A DNA stretch of 64,000 nt from Methanobacterium_D sp040373355 (GTDB taxonomy: Archaea; Methanobacteriota; Methanobacteria; Methanobacteriales; Methanobacteriaceae): positions 248,001 to 312,000 of the forward strand of contig NZ_CP166866.1 in NCBI RefSeq assembly GCF_047495555.1. Direction: 5' to 3'. Numbering within the stretch: the first letter of the stretch is position 1; every line of letters begins with the position of its first letter. The notes beneath the pieces were generated by a model. That model was not told the origin of the DNA. It saw nothing but the letters and a program-made list of their open reading frames with translations, and did no database searches. The translations under genes and the position numbers were made by a program. Positions 55,683 to 63,877 of the stretch are shown piece by piece.

Positions 55683-55802
55683 ATGGATATTTTACCTATT
55701 ATTCCAGAAATTAGGGTTTGGATTCAAACAATTGCTCCCATTATACTCATTATAATTGCCCTTTTAAGCCTTACACAAAGGAATGATGAAAAACTAGAAT
55801 AA
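55683..55802 (+). CDS. Very small single-span membrane protein (39 residues)
   Basis: Begins MDILPIIPEIRVWIQTIAP and has one hydrophobic helix at residues 17-30 (rich in Ile and Leu), then a charged tail. GGAGAAGATTAG precedes the ATG. Codon use looks like that of its neighbours. It lies 113 bases upstream of the membrane-anchored flavodoxin gene on the same strand and might be cotranscribed. I do not recognise the family. Confidence 0.5.
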   Translation: MDILPIIPEIRVWIQTIAPIILIIIALLSLTQRNDEKLE

Positions 55803-55915
55803 GTGTATCAAAATATAACAAAATAATTCAAATGAACTCCCTGCTAAGCATAAAAGATAATTTCAAAAATTATAATTGATTGAATTATTAAAATATATAC
55901 TAAGGTGGTGAAAAT

Positions 55916-56458
55916 TTGAGTATATTACTGATAATTGGAATTATTCTGGGTATTTTAATTTTGATAACAGTACTTGCAGGTGTGATACGTATCTCTAGAA
56001 GTGGTAGTTCTAAAATAATAAAACCCGAGGGAAATATCCGGGGTAAAGTCATGATTGTTTATGATCCAGGTTTATCAGGAGGTACTAAAACTGCATCATT
56101 TTACATGGCAGAAGAACTTAAATCAAAGGGTTATGAGGTTAAAGTTGCGGGAATTAGATCCAGGGAAGCACTGGAAACCTCAGGATACGACATTTTAATT
56201 GTAGGAAGCCCAACATATGGAGCTAAGCCTACACTACCTATAAAATCCTATTTAAATGGACTAATACCTACCGAAAATATTATTGCAGGAGTTTATGCTT
56301 TAGCTGGGAGTGATGTGCAAGATGCTAATGTAGTTATGGCCCAAACCCTTAAAGAAAAATCTATACCCGTTAAGGTTTCCACCAAATTTGGAGGCGCTGT
56401 TTTTGGAGCTGGAAACAAAAATAAATATTCCGGTTTTGTATCAGAGCTTTTAAAATAA
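55916..56458 (+). CDS. Membrane-anchored flavodoxin-like protein
   Basis: A 180-residue protein. An N-terminal helix (residues 3-25, all Ile/Leu/Val) anchors a cytoplasmic or extracytoplasmic flavodoxin fold: VMIVYDPGLSGGTKTASFYMA is the FMN-phosphate loop, DILIVGSPTYGAKPTLPI the second FMN loop and YALAGSD the third. Electron-transfer partners are not adjacent. It starts with TTG after GGTGGTGAAAAT. Orientation across the membrane cannot be deduced with confidence. Confidence 0.85.
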   Translation: MSILLIIGIILGILILITVLAGVIRISRSGSSKIIKPEGNIRGKVMIVYDPGLSGGTKTASFYMAEELKSKGYEVKVAGIRSREALETSGYDILIVGSPTYGAKPTLPIKSYLNGLIPTENIIAGVYALAGSDVQDANVVMAQTLKEKSIPVKVSTKFGGAVFGAGNKNKYSGFVSELLK

Positions 56459-56825
56459 AAATATTTAATATCTCGCCGATTAAAATCAATTTTTTGATTT
56501 CAACTAATTTTTAAATGTCGTTCTTTTTAAAATTTATCATCAAATTAGACAAATGAAAATTAATAGATACATGAACCCCGTAAACTAACAAATTAGAATA
56601 ATCTAACCTTTTTATTTGCCACTTTAGCTATGAATAAAAAATATAATAATTTAATTTAAATTTTAAAATATGCAGATTAAGTGCTGAATATATACATCAA
56701 AACTATGCAAAAATGAGTAATATAAATAAAATAGCTAAAACAGAAAGATTAGTTGATTTTATTAATATTAGTGCATCTAAGTTATTAAATAAATAGCAAG
56801 TTGTTTAATTTAAAGAGTAAAACTA
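56459..56825. other. Intergenic, convergent gap
   Basis: A 367-base AT-rich stretch between the flavodoxin gene and a convergent hydrolase gene. No supported frame, RNA gene or hairpin chain; short T- and A-tracts may end transcription from both sides. Confidence 0.45.
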
Positions 56826-57680
56826 TCACTCTAAAAAGAAATGTTTTAATTCTTGTGCAATAGGTTCAGGTTTACCATAGTCTTGAGCTGAGTCATGGTT
56901 AAGACCTTTAAGTTCAACAAGATTAGAGTTAGGTATGGTTTTGTTCAATGCAATGAGACTATCTTTTATTATTGACAGAGTCTTACTACCAATGAGCAAC
57001 AAAACTTCTGATTTTACATTTTTATAATTTCCAAGCGTTCCTTCAGTCTTCCTGACAACCGCTAACTCTTGTTGAAGCGTGGGGACTAGATCTTGGTACG
57101 CTACATCATCGCCTTTAACATTTCTTGTATTTCTCCACAATACTAATTTAACAACGGGTACTGCTATAAAATCTGGTATAATCTTTAAAAATTTAGCCGA
57201 ATCCTTTGTTAAACCAACTACTGCTTTAGCCGCATTTCCAGTAGCCATATTCTTATTAAAATGTTCTATACCTGCTTTAAATTCATCCAGCCCATCTTGT
57301 CCAACAAAAACAAGAGGTTCATAGGCAGCAACTTTATGGATATTTTTATTTGAAATTGCTGCATGCAGTGCAAATAGCGCCCCGTCAGCAGTCCCAAAGA
57401 CATAATGTGCATCAGTTTTTTTAAGGATAGCATCAAGGTCTTCATCTTCTTTTTGAATGCTGTAATTGTCACCGTATGGTCCACTCATACCACGACCACG
57501 ACGGTCTGGAATGTAAACAGTAAATTCATCAGATAGCATGGTGCCAAGTTTCATAAGGTTTTGAGAAGCATTTACTCCCCCATGTAATAGAATAATGCCG
57601 GGACCGTTTCCCATTTCTCTGTAACCAATATTGGTGCCGTCTTTGGATGTTACAGAATCTTTTGTGTATGATTTACTCAT
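56826..57680 (-). CDS. Alpha/beta-hydrolase fold protein with altered nucleophile elbow
   Basis: A 284-residue alpha/beta fold: GIILLHGGVNAS is the oxyanion-hole HG motif, VYIPDRRGRGMSG the typical PDRRGxGxS strand-loop, and GLNHDSAQ holds the likely catalytic histidine. The nucleophile elbow, normally GxSxG, reads GTADG, so the usual serine is Ala. The protein may be inactive, or use another residue. The ATG at 57680 with AGGAG upstream is chosen over an upstream TTG/ATG. It lies downstream of a MarR gene on the same strand. Confidence 0.85.
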   Translation of the reverse strand: MSKSYTKDSVTSKDGTNIGYREMGNGPGIILLHGGVNASQNLMKLGTMLSDEFTVYIPDRRGRGMSGPYGDNYSIQKEDEDLDAILKKTDAHYVFGTADGALFALHAAISNKNIHKVAAYEPLVFVGQDGLDEFKAGIEHFNKNMATGNAAKAVVGLTKDSAKFLKIIPDFIAVPVVKLVLWRNTRNVKGDDVAYQDLVPTLQQELAVVRKTEGTLGNYKNVKSEVLLLIGSKTLSIIKDSLIALNKTIPNSNLVELKGLNHDSAQDYGKPEPIAQELKHFFLE

Positions 57681-57865
57681 GATGATATGTCTCCTAATTA
57701 AGATATCTAATTCTAAAATCATGTTTATGTTAGCTTTAATTTAGTTATTTCTTTTTTTGAGAAAGTGAATTAATTTTGCTTCGTTATAGTCGCATAAACG
57801 AAATAAAAATATCACCATGCTACGTAAAATAAAATGTTGAACCTTTACTTAGGGTTAGGTAAAAT

Positions 57866-58297
57866 TTATTCAATATTTTCACTTATTTTAAACAGTATTT
57901 TTTTAAATGTTTCTATTTCTTCATCAGAAAGACCTTTTAACATTTTTCTAGTTATTTCCAAATTTTCTTTATCAATATCATCCAATAATTCTTTACCTTT
58001 AGGAGTTAATTCAACTAAAAGTTGCCTGCGATCTTTTTCTCCTACAGCCCTATTTACAAACCCTTTTTCTAACAGCCTATCTATTGTTCTTGTGGGAGTA
58101 CTCACTGCAACACCCAGTGTTTCAGCAATTTGTTTCATAGTTTTAGGCTCATCAGGCCCTACTGCATAAATTGCACTTGCTTCAGCTATAGTTAAACTCT
58201 TATAAATTTTTAATAGGGTCTCCTGACTTGATTTACTCAGCTTATTATTTATTTCACCAAAAAGAGCCGTAACTATCCTTATATCATCATCATTCAT
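57866..58297 (-). CDS. MarR-family transcriptional regulator
   Basis: A 143-residue winged-helix regulator. LTIAEASAIYAVG and TMKQIAETLGVAVSTPTRTIDRLLEKGFV form the helix-turn-helix (segment AETLGVAVSTPTRTIDRL), followed by the wing DRRQLLVELTPKG. MarR dimers often repress divergent or own promoters in response to small molecules. The ATG at 58297 is chosen; an in-frame TTG at 58303 is possible, and neither has a clear Shine-Dalgarno. Two 12-base direct repeats lie just upstream. Confidence 0.9.
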   Translation of the reverse strand: MNDDDIRIVTALFGEINNKLSKSSQETLLKIYKSLTIAEASAIYAVGPDEPKTMKQIAETLGVAVSTPTRTIDRLLEKGFVNRAVGEKDRRQLLVELTPKGKELLDDIDKENLEITRKMLKGLSDEEIETFKKILFKISENIE

Positions 58298-58327
58298 AGT
58301 CAAGTTTCTATTATTTTAGTAATATAA

Positions 58328-58355
58328 ATATTCCGATAACTCTATATTCCGATAA
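58328..58355. promoter_or_regulatory. Putative MarR operator: direct repeat in a divergent promoter
   Basis: ATATTCCGATAA occurs at 58328-58339 and again at 58344-58355, a 16-base period. The repeats flank TATA-like sequence between the MarR gene and the divergent hydrolase gene. Position and regular spacing fit an autoregulatory operator, although MarR sites are usually palindromic. Confidence 0.5.
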
Positions 58356-58416
58356 GTATATATTATAGTTATCAAATATTATGGATTACAAATAGTTTGA
58401 TATGCATAATATTTAA

Positions 58417-58625
58417 GAGGTTGAAGAAAATGCATTGTATTTTCTAAACCTTTGGAAATCAAAGATTTCCAATGTTTGTGAAACAGAGTTTCACAACCGC
58501 AAAAAAGTAAAACTTTTTTGCATGCCCCTAACACATAGTGTTCGACGGCCCAAAATCAAAGATTTTAGAGGTTATCAAAAATTCAGAATGAATTTTTGGA
58601 ACCCCAAATATAGAATATTTGGAGG
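58417..58625 (+). repeat. Longest hairpin chain (eight hairpins) in the leader of the DUF3887 hydrolase
   Basis: In order: AGAAAAT/ATTTTCT (58425-58445), TTGGAAATC/GATTTCCAA (58452-58472, loop AAA), TTGTGAAAC/GTTTCACAA (58476-58496, loop AGA), GCAAAAAAGT/ACTTTTTTGC (58499-58521, loop AAA), AACAC/GTGTT (58530-58542, loop ATA) followed by CGACGGC, AAAATC/GATTTT (58552-58566, loop AAA), CAAAAATTC/GAATTTTTG (58576-58598) and CCAAATAT/ATATTTGG (58604-58622, loop AGA). The last arm continues into the Shine-Dalgarno GGAGG (58621-58625). It opens with AGAGGTTGAAG. Confidence 0.93.
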
Positions 58626-58633
58626 TTAAAATA

Positions 58634-59902
58634 ATGAGTTCATCATTTGAAGATTTAAAAACAGAAGCACAAAATTTTGTTGATCTACTACTAAATGGCA
58701 ACTTTAAATCTGCCACCAGTAGATTCGATGATCAGATGAAAATCGCCTTAAATGAGGCCAAATTACAGGAAATATGGATAAATACCATAGCAGAAGCAGG
58801 AACTCTACTGCAGCTAAATCCAACAAGTACAACTGAAATGGAAGGTTACAAGATCGTTATTATTAGATGTGATTTCCAAAGAGTTATAATTGATATACAG
58901 GTTGTTTTTAATGAACAGGGACGAATTAGTGGTTTAAATTTTATTCCAACAAATATGGAATATCATGCACCAGAATATGTTAACAAATCCGCATTTCATG
59001 AGATTGATGTGATTATTGGTGATAATGAATGGGCAATTCCTGGAACTTTGACAGTGCCTGATGGTTCTGGGCCTTTTCCGGGTGTGGTATTGGTACATGG
59101 TTCAGGTCCAAATGATAGGGATGAAACAATTGGCCCAAACAAAACATTTAAGGATCTGGCATGGGGTTTAGCTTCAAAAGGCATTGCAGTACTACGTTAT
59201 GATAAAAGAACTTATAAACACGCTAAACAATTAACACCTGATCAAATAGAAAATATGACCGTTAAAGAAGAAGTCATAGAGGATGCACTACTTGCTATTA
59301 ACTTAATGCGCAAAACAGACGGCATAGACCCTAAAAATGTATTCTTATTGGGACACAGCCTGGGAGCCACACTAGCACCACGTATAGGGCAACAGGATAA
59401 TGAATTAGCCGGAATAATAATCATGGCAGGTTCGACCCGTTCAATAGAAGAAGCAATCTTAGATCAGTTTACATATCTGTATAATCTAGATGGCAATATA
59501 ACAGAACAACAAAAGGTCGAACTGAATGATTTAAAAGACAAAGTAGAAAGATTAAAGGACCCAAAATTCGTAGAAAACATTTCAAAGCAGGACTTACCTT
59601 TAGGAATGCCTGTTGCTTACTGGAAAGATTTACACAAATACGATCCAGTAAGTACAGTTAAAACTTTAAATACACCTATTTTAGTTCTCCAAGGCGGGCG
59701 TGATTACCAAGTTCTGGAATCTAAAGATTTTAAAGAATGGAAAGATGCCCTTGATCACAGAGAAAATGTTACTTTCGAACTTTTTCCCAAATTAAATCAT
59801 TTGTTCATAGCAGGTGAAGGCACATCAGCTCCACAGGAGTACATGGTCGAAGGTCATGTGGAAAAAGAGGTAATAGATTCCATTATGCAATGGATAAAAT
59901 AA
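58634..59902 (+). CDS. Alpha/beta hydrolase with an N-terminal DUF3887 domain
   Basis: A 422-residue protein. The N-terminal ~110 residues resemble DUF3887 (FVDLLLNGNFKSATSRFDD), and the hydrolase domain follows: GVVLVHGSGPNDRDE (oxyanion hole), FLLGHSLGATLAP (nucleophile Ser), LVLQGGRDYQV (acid) and KLNHLFIAGEG (His). This domain order is common in bacterial secreted or cytoplasmic esterases and less so in archaea, so acquisition from bacteria is possible. GGAGG precedes the ATG directly after the hairpin chain. The CPBP gene follows 36 bases later. Confidence 0.88.
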   Translation: MSSSFEDLKTEAQNFVDLLLNGNFKSATSRFDDQMKIALNEAKLQEIWINTIAEAGTLLQLNPTSTTEMEGYKIVIIRCDFQRVIIDIQVVFNEQGRISGLNFIPTNMEYHAPEYVNKSAFHEIDVIIGDNEWAIPGTLTVPDGSGPFPGVVLVHGSGPNDRDETIGPNKTFKDLAWGLASKGIAVLRYDKRTYKHAKQLTPDQIENMTVKEEVIEDALLAINLMRKTDGIDPKNVFLLGHSLGATLAPRIGQQDNELAGIIIMAGSTRSIEEAILDQFTYLYNLDGNITEQQKVELNDLKDKVERLKDPKFVENISKQDLPLGMPVAYWKDLHKYDPVSTVKTLNTPILVLQGGRDYQVLESKDFKEWKDALDHRENVTFELFPKLNHLFIAGEGTSAPQEYMVEGHVEKEVIDSIMQWIK

Positions 59903-59938
59903 AATACCTTCAAAAACGAAGTTTAAGCGGTGAAAAAT

Positions 59939-60709
59939 ATGAAAATCAACTGGAAATTGTTTATTATTTTACTGATTGCAAGTATATTCGGAACAATAGC
60001 TGTATTTCCCTATACTTTGACTTTAGAAGCGAGTATACTTCAAAATTTGCCTGTACCACTATATGTCCTTTTAGCTGGTCAAATTATACAGAATACAATT
60101 TTACTTGGCTTTGCCATTTTTATTGGCCTTTTACTCGCTAAAAAGGTAGGTCTTGGCCTTCCAGTACTGGAAGGGTGGCTTGAGGGTAAAGAAGTAAAAA
60201 GTTATTTGAAATCAATACTCTTGATATCTATTGGGCTTGGAGTACTGGCAGGGTTTCTGATAATCGGGCTTGACTATTTCTTTTCCTTTGCAGGTGTAAC
60301 AATTAACATAACTCAAGCTTCAATTAACCCTCCTGCATGGCAAGGATTTTTGGCATCTTTTTACGGCGGAATAAATGAAGAAATCCTGTTAAGACTGTTC
60401 TTAATGACTCTTCTTGTATGGATATCCTTTAAAATTAAGAAAACAGGTGAAGGAAAACCAACAAACACCGGAGTATGGTTGGCTATTATTTTAGCTGCCG
60501 TTATCTTTGGCGTCGGCCATTTACCTGCAGTAATGACAATAACATCACTCACACCTCTGGTAGTTATACGTACCATTGTTTTAAACGCTGCAGGTGGAAT
60601 TATATTCGGATGGCTTTACTGGAGGAAGGGGCTTGAATCCGCCATGATATCCCACTTCTCCGCAGACATCGTGCTGCACGTAATCCTGCCATTTTTGGTA
60701 TTGATTTGA
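59939..60709 (+). CDS. CPBP-family intramembrane metalloprotease
   Basis: A 256-residue protein with about seven transmembrane helices. The CPBP/Abi motifs are NEEILLR (EExxR), FGVGHLP and SHFSADIVLH, giving the Glu-Glu...His...His active site of Rce1-like proteases. Substrates may be prenylated or signal-like peptides. The ATG at 59939 follows GCGGTGAAAAAT. It is operonic with the DUF3887 hydrolase. Confidence 0.88.
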   Translation: MKINWKLFIILLIASIFGTIAVFPYTLTLEASILQNLPVPLYVLLAGQIIQNTILLGFAIFIGLLLAKKVGLGLPVLEGWLEGKEVKSYLKSILLISIGLGVLAGFLIIGLDYFFSFAGVTINITQASINPPAWQGFLASFYGGINEEILLRLFLMTLLVWISFKIKKTGEGKPTNTGVWLAIILAAVIFGVGHLPAVMTITSLTPLVVIRTIVLNAAGGIIFGWLYWRKGLESAMISHFSADIVLHVILPFLVLI

Positions 60710-60994
60710 AAATTAGATTTTAAGTCTAATTTTTAATTTTTACTACAGCCCATGATATTGCGTACCATCTTCGTTTTCAGGCAAGTATTCTAAATAAAGC
60801 ATTTAAATTTATGTGATATTAGTTTTTTATATTTAAATAAACTATAGCAACCATGTGGCTAAAGATAGTCGAGTTTAACGAAACAAAAATATAATATACA
60901 GAGAATTATCCAATTACGACATAGATAACTAAATAATTTAAAAAATAATTAAAATATAATTTTATTTATGCTATCTATCTGAATATTGCTATAA

Positions 60995-61201
60995 TTATTC
61001 TATAGCAATGCATTCCCAAGTTTCAGCTTCGGTATCAATAGTGGCATATAAATCTTTTTCTACGTTCTCGAATAAATCTTCACAGCTAAATTCTAAATCT
61101 GCAGCTTTTTTAACAGAGTACATCCTACCTCTTGCACTTTTAACAATTATATCGCCCTCTCGACTTATTCCCACTACTATTTGTTGTATTTCTTTTGCCA
61201 T
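60995..61201 (-). CDS. Small hypothetical protein
   Basis: 68 residues, beginning MAKEIQQIVVGISREGDI. It is a beta-rich N-terminal half with an acidic C-terminus (EAETWECIAIE). No known motif. The ATG at 61201 has GGAG upstream at 10 bases. Homologues in related archaea would settle whether it is a real gene; the codon use looks normal. Confidence 0.55.
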   Translation of the reverse strand: MAKEIQQIVVGISREGDIIVKSARGRMYSVKKAADLEFSCEDLFENVEKDLYATIDTEAETWECIAIE

Positions 61202-61349
61202 ACTGCTCAACTCCTTTTAATTTAATTTTTTATAGTTATTAATTGCTAAAAATATCTCTAAAACTAAAATATCTTCAATATATATTTTATAGGTCATATT
61301 ATAAGTTGTTATCCACTTAATTATATGCTCAAAATGCAACTATAGTTCT

Positions 61350-61823
61350 TTACTTTTTCTTATTTTCCTCATTACATGCAAAGGAAAAATGAATTACATC
61401 CTCTGGAACTCCGCCAATTTTCTTGTAAAAATCTATGGCATAGTTATCCCCAACATCTGCTTGCAAAAATATCTCTTTATCCCCAGCATTACAGCAAATC
61501 TTTTTTAATTCTTCTATTAATCGGGTCCCTATTCCTTTTCTCTGGAAATCCTGATGAACTGCCAGGTCATACACATACACTTCGTTAGCTTCAAAATATG
61601 TCGATGCTAATTGATGAGCAGTTAGTCCTCCTATGATCTCTTCTTCATATTTAGCAACTACAAAAATGGTGTTTTCGTTTTTTAGTACTTTTTCCAGATA
61701 ACTATCAGATGGATATTGGAATGGTTCCATTTCAAAGACATTTTCATAGATTTTTATTAATTTGACCAATTCTTTCAGATTATTTGTACTCAACTTTAAA
61801 TATTCAATTTTATTGCCTATCAT
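61350..61823 (-). CDS. GNAT acetyltransferase similar to aminoglycoside 3-N-acetyltransferases (AAC(3)-I)
   Basis: A 157-residue GNAT protein. The acetyl-CoA-binding motif A is DLAVHQDFQRKGIGTRLIEE. The segments PSDSYLEKVLKN, VYVYDLAV, IFLQADVGDNYAIDFYKKIG and VIHFSF closely follow the AAC(3)-I pattern of bacterial aminoglycoside acetyltransferases. The natural substrate in a methanogen is probably not an antibiotic. GGAG lies 11 bases upstream of the ATG. It may derive from bacteria. Confidence 0.82.
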   Translation of the reverse strand: MIGNKIEYLKLSTNNLKELVKLIKIYENVFEMEPFQYPSDSYLEKVLKNENTIFVVAKYEEEIIGGLTAHQLASTYFEANEVYVYDLAVHQDFQRKGIGTRLIEELKKICCNAGDKEIFLQADVGDNYAIDFYKKIGGVPEDVIHFSFACNEENKKK

Positions 61824-62194
61824 CCATAAAACTGCTCCTTTTAATAAAAGATCAATGTGTTAAACGTTTCTCAATTATATATTTGATTTTTATATCTTTA
61901 ATATATATTGAACTGGATTAATAGTCAAATTCCAAAATAAATAGCTAAAAATTATGAAAGTTTATCCGAATATATTATCTAAATAGAATGAAAGAATAAA
62001 TTTATCCAATAACTAAAATAACAATACTTTTGAAATTTTAGCAATGTATTTTATATCCATAGTAACCCATTTTTTAAATATATAATCTTAGGATTTAACA
62101 CAGATATTTTACATTTTAAATTAAAATCAGTTGATAAAATAACCATTATACAAAAGAAATAAGTAAGCTTAGTATAAAATATTTAAAAAATATT
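61824..62194. other. Intergenic, no feature recognised
   Basis: A 371-base, very AT-rich gap. No RNA gene, hairpin chain or supported frame. Confidence 0.4.
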
Positions 62195-62467
62195 TTATTG
62201 TCCACTATTGTCTAATAACCATTCTTCATGCTTCTTTTTACTTGATTTATATTTTGCACCATCTAATCCTTTTTGTAGTGCAAAACTTGCATTAAGATGA
62301 TCTGCAATTAATTCTGCCGCTAATTCTTCATCTTCTTCATCACGAGACGTATATCCGATAATAGCAAATAATGATTCTAACCATGCGTTATATTCTTCTG
62401 TGGTTTCAAATACCTTCATTATGTCTTCATTACTTCCTACTTGTTTTCCTTGATTTTCATTGCTCAT
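62195..62467 (-). CDS. Hypothetical acidic protein
   Basis: A 90-residue soluble, acidic, mainly helical protein (SRDEEDEELAAELIADHL) that I do not recognise. There is no signal peptide or metal motif. AAGGAG precedes the ATG at 62467. It is the first intact gene of a decayed region to its right. Confidence 0.6.
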   Translation of the reverse strand: MSNENQGKQVGSNEDIMKVFETTEEYNAWLESLFAIIGYTSRDEEDEELAAELIADHLNASFALQKGLDGAKYKSSKKKHEEWLLDNSGQ

Positions 62468-62798
62468 TTTTTTTTCTCCTTTTTCAAAATTAATATTGAT
62501 TAACTAATAATTGGTTTATAAACTATTTAGAACCGTATGCTTGATAAACTATTATTCCAAGTTTAAACATGGTATCTGATCTAAATTTAAATTGTTTCAG
62601 TTTTATCTATTTAATAGATAATTTCATGGGTATTCTTACCTATTGCTAATGCTTCTTTATATCTCATAATTATCTTGTTCTGATCTGTTCTTTTTTTTCA
62701 AGTACTTTATTTTCAAGTATATTAACAATTCTCGTAATCATTGCCTGTCTTTATATGATGTTTAGACTGCTTTTTCGCATTTAGTTATCAAAAATAAC
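62468..62798. other. Intergenic region with possible gene remnants
   Basis: On the minus strand, two short adjacent frames at 62670-62741 (starting MITRIVNILENK) and 62611-62667 (starting MRYKEALAIGKN) look like pieces of a broken gene, but neither is supported by itself. The rest is AT-rich. Confidence 0.3.
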
Positions 62799-63265
62799 TC
62801 ATATCTTTTGAAATCTTTTTGCTTCCCTTGCAGTTAAAACTAGATCCTTAATTTCTAATGGCAGTTGTTCATCTTACCATTTTCTTTCTTTATCTAATGA
62901 AGTTACCTGCATTTTTGATTGCTTTTAAAGCATACAATGCTGCCCCTAAAGAATGGTCTGCCATATGAGCAGTTGCAACAGCATATCCAACAGATCGGGC
63001 CACCACAATTGCAGTAGGATTTGAAGATTCTCTTGCTACAGCAATTGCACCTAATGAAGCGTTTCTTGTCTCCCCTACTGAGGCATTTCCTACTTTCCAC
63101 TCATGAACCAGATTTAGTGCATTTATTAGTCTTTCTTCAATTTCATCGCCAAAAAGATGCAACACATGCACAGAACAATCAAAAAGCCCATTTTATTAAC
63201 TGATAGTGCTGTTCCTTTTTAAGAGGTCCCCCTCGATGTTCTGCGATGAATCTTTTGTCTCTCAT
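62799..63265 (-). pseudogene. Imm5-like putative immunity protein, broken
   Basis: The reconstructed protein would run MRDKRFIAEHRGGPLKKEQ, LIKWAFDCSVHVLHLFG, VATAHMADHSLGAALYALKA and EIKDLVLTAREAKRFQKI, resembling the family annotated as putative immunity protein (Imm5-like). Three lesions interrupt it: a frameshift at the five-base T run 63181-63185, a second frameshift near 62895, and an in-frame stop TAA at 62874-62876. An open stretch of 93 codons (62890-63171) remains but lacks both ends. Three separate defects make sequencing error unlikely. Confidence 0.78.
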
Positions 63266-63315
63266 TTGTCTTTTTCCGTAGTTTTGTTAAATTAATTAAT
63301 TTTATAAAAGAATAT

Positions 63316-63732
63316 TTAGTATGAGCGTAAGAATATTCCCCATTTATTATTTTTATAAATTACAATCCAGACATTTTCATGTTCAGAAATTACTGTTCCA
63401 TCCTCCTTTTCACGTGTATATTTGACCTTAAAATGAACTTTATCTTTAGAAACAAGAATTACCTCTCTATTTTGAGTAACCGTCTTATTCCATCCCTGTT
63501 CTTTTAAATCATCAAAAAATGTTTCTGGTAATTGGCCCCTTGTTTTCCATTCAATTAGTTCATTTCCACTTAAAAGATAATGTGGAAAATGAAGAAAGTC
63601 ATCCATTCCCTCAAGATTTCCAGCATTAAATTGCTCACCAAAACCATCAAGACACTTAATCGCCGCCGAAATCAGTTCATCATCCGATTTATTACTTCTA
63701 ATGGGTTTAAATATTTCTTTATAGTCTTTCAA
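63316..63732 (-). CDS. SnoaL/NTF2-like protein
   Basis: A 138-residue alpha+beta cone-fold protein. An N-terminal helix (SAAIKCLDGFGEQFNAGNLEG) precedes a strand-rich half (EVILVSKDKVHFKVKYTRE, NVWIVIYKNNKWGIFLRSY), the NTF2/SnoaL layout. The ligand or substrate is unknown. The TTG at 63732 is preferred because AGGTGA lies five bases upstream; an in-frame GTG at 63741 overlaps that site. Confidence 0.75.
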   Translation of the reverse strand: MKDYKEIFKPIRSNKSDDELISAAIKCLDGFGEQFNAGNLEGMDDFLHFPHYLLSGNELIEWKTRGQLPETFFDDLKEQGWNKTVTQNREVILVSKDKVHFKVKYTREKEDGTVISEHENVWIVIYKNNKWGIFLRSY

Positions 63733-63877
63733 AATTTTCACCTAGTAGTATGAGTTATTTATGTTTTTAATGACTAGCCATAAAATAATGGATTAACTGC
63801 TTTTTTAAATTACTCTTAAGCTTTATTGCTTTAATGTTATATAATAAGATAAAGTTTATAATTAAATGGAGAATATC

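Noticed and set aside
58417..58625. Hairpin chains as transcription terminators
   Set aside because: Most lie in 5' leaders on the sense strand with no T-tract after the stem. A terminator role remains possible only for the element at 19769-19838.
58435..58629. A 64-codon open frame through the 58-kb leader
   Set aside because: It lies entirely in the hairpin chain and ends at the Shine-Dalgarno of the hydrolase. Palindromic AT-rich units explain its openness.
62611..62741. Two short minus-strand frames (MITRIVNILENK..., MRYKEALAIGKN...) as pieces of a gene
   Set aside because: They are suggestive of a decayed gene but each is too short to support. Listed only in the intergenic entry.
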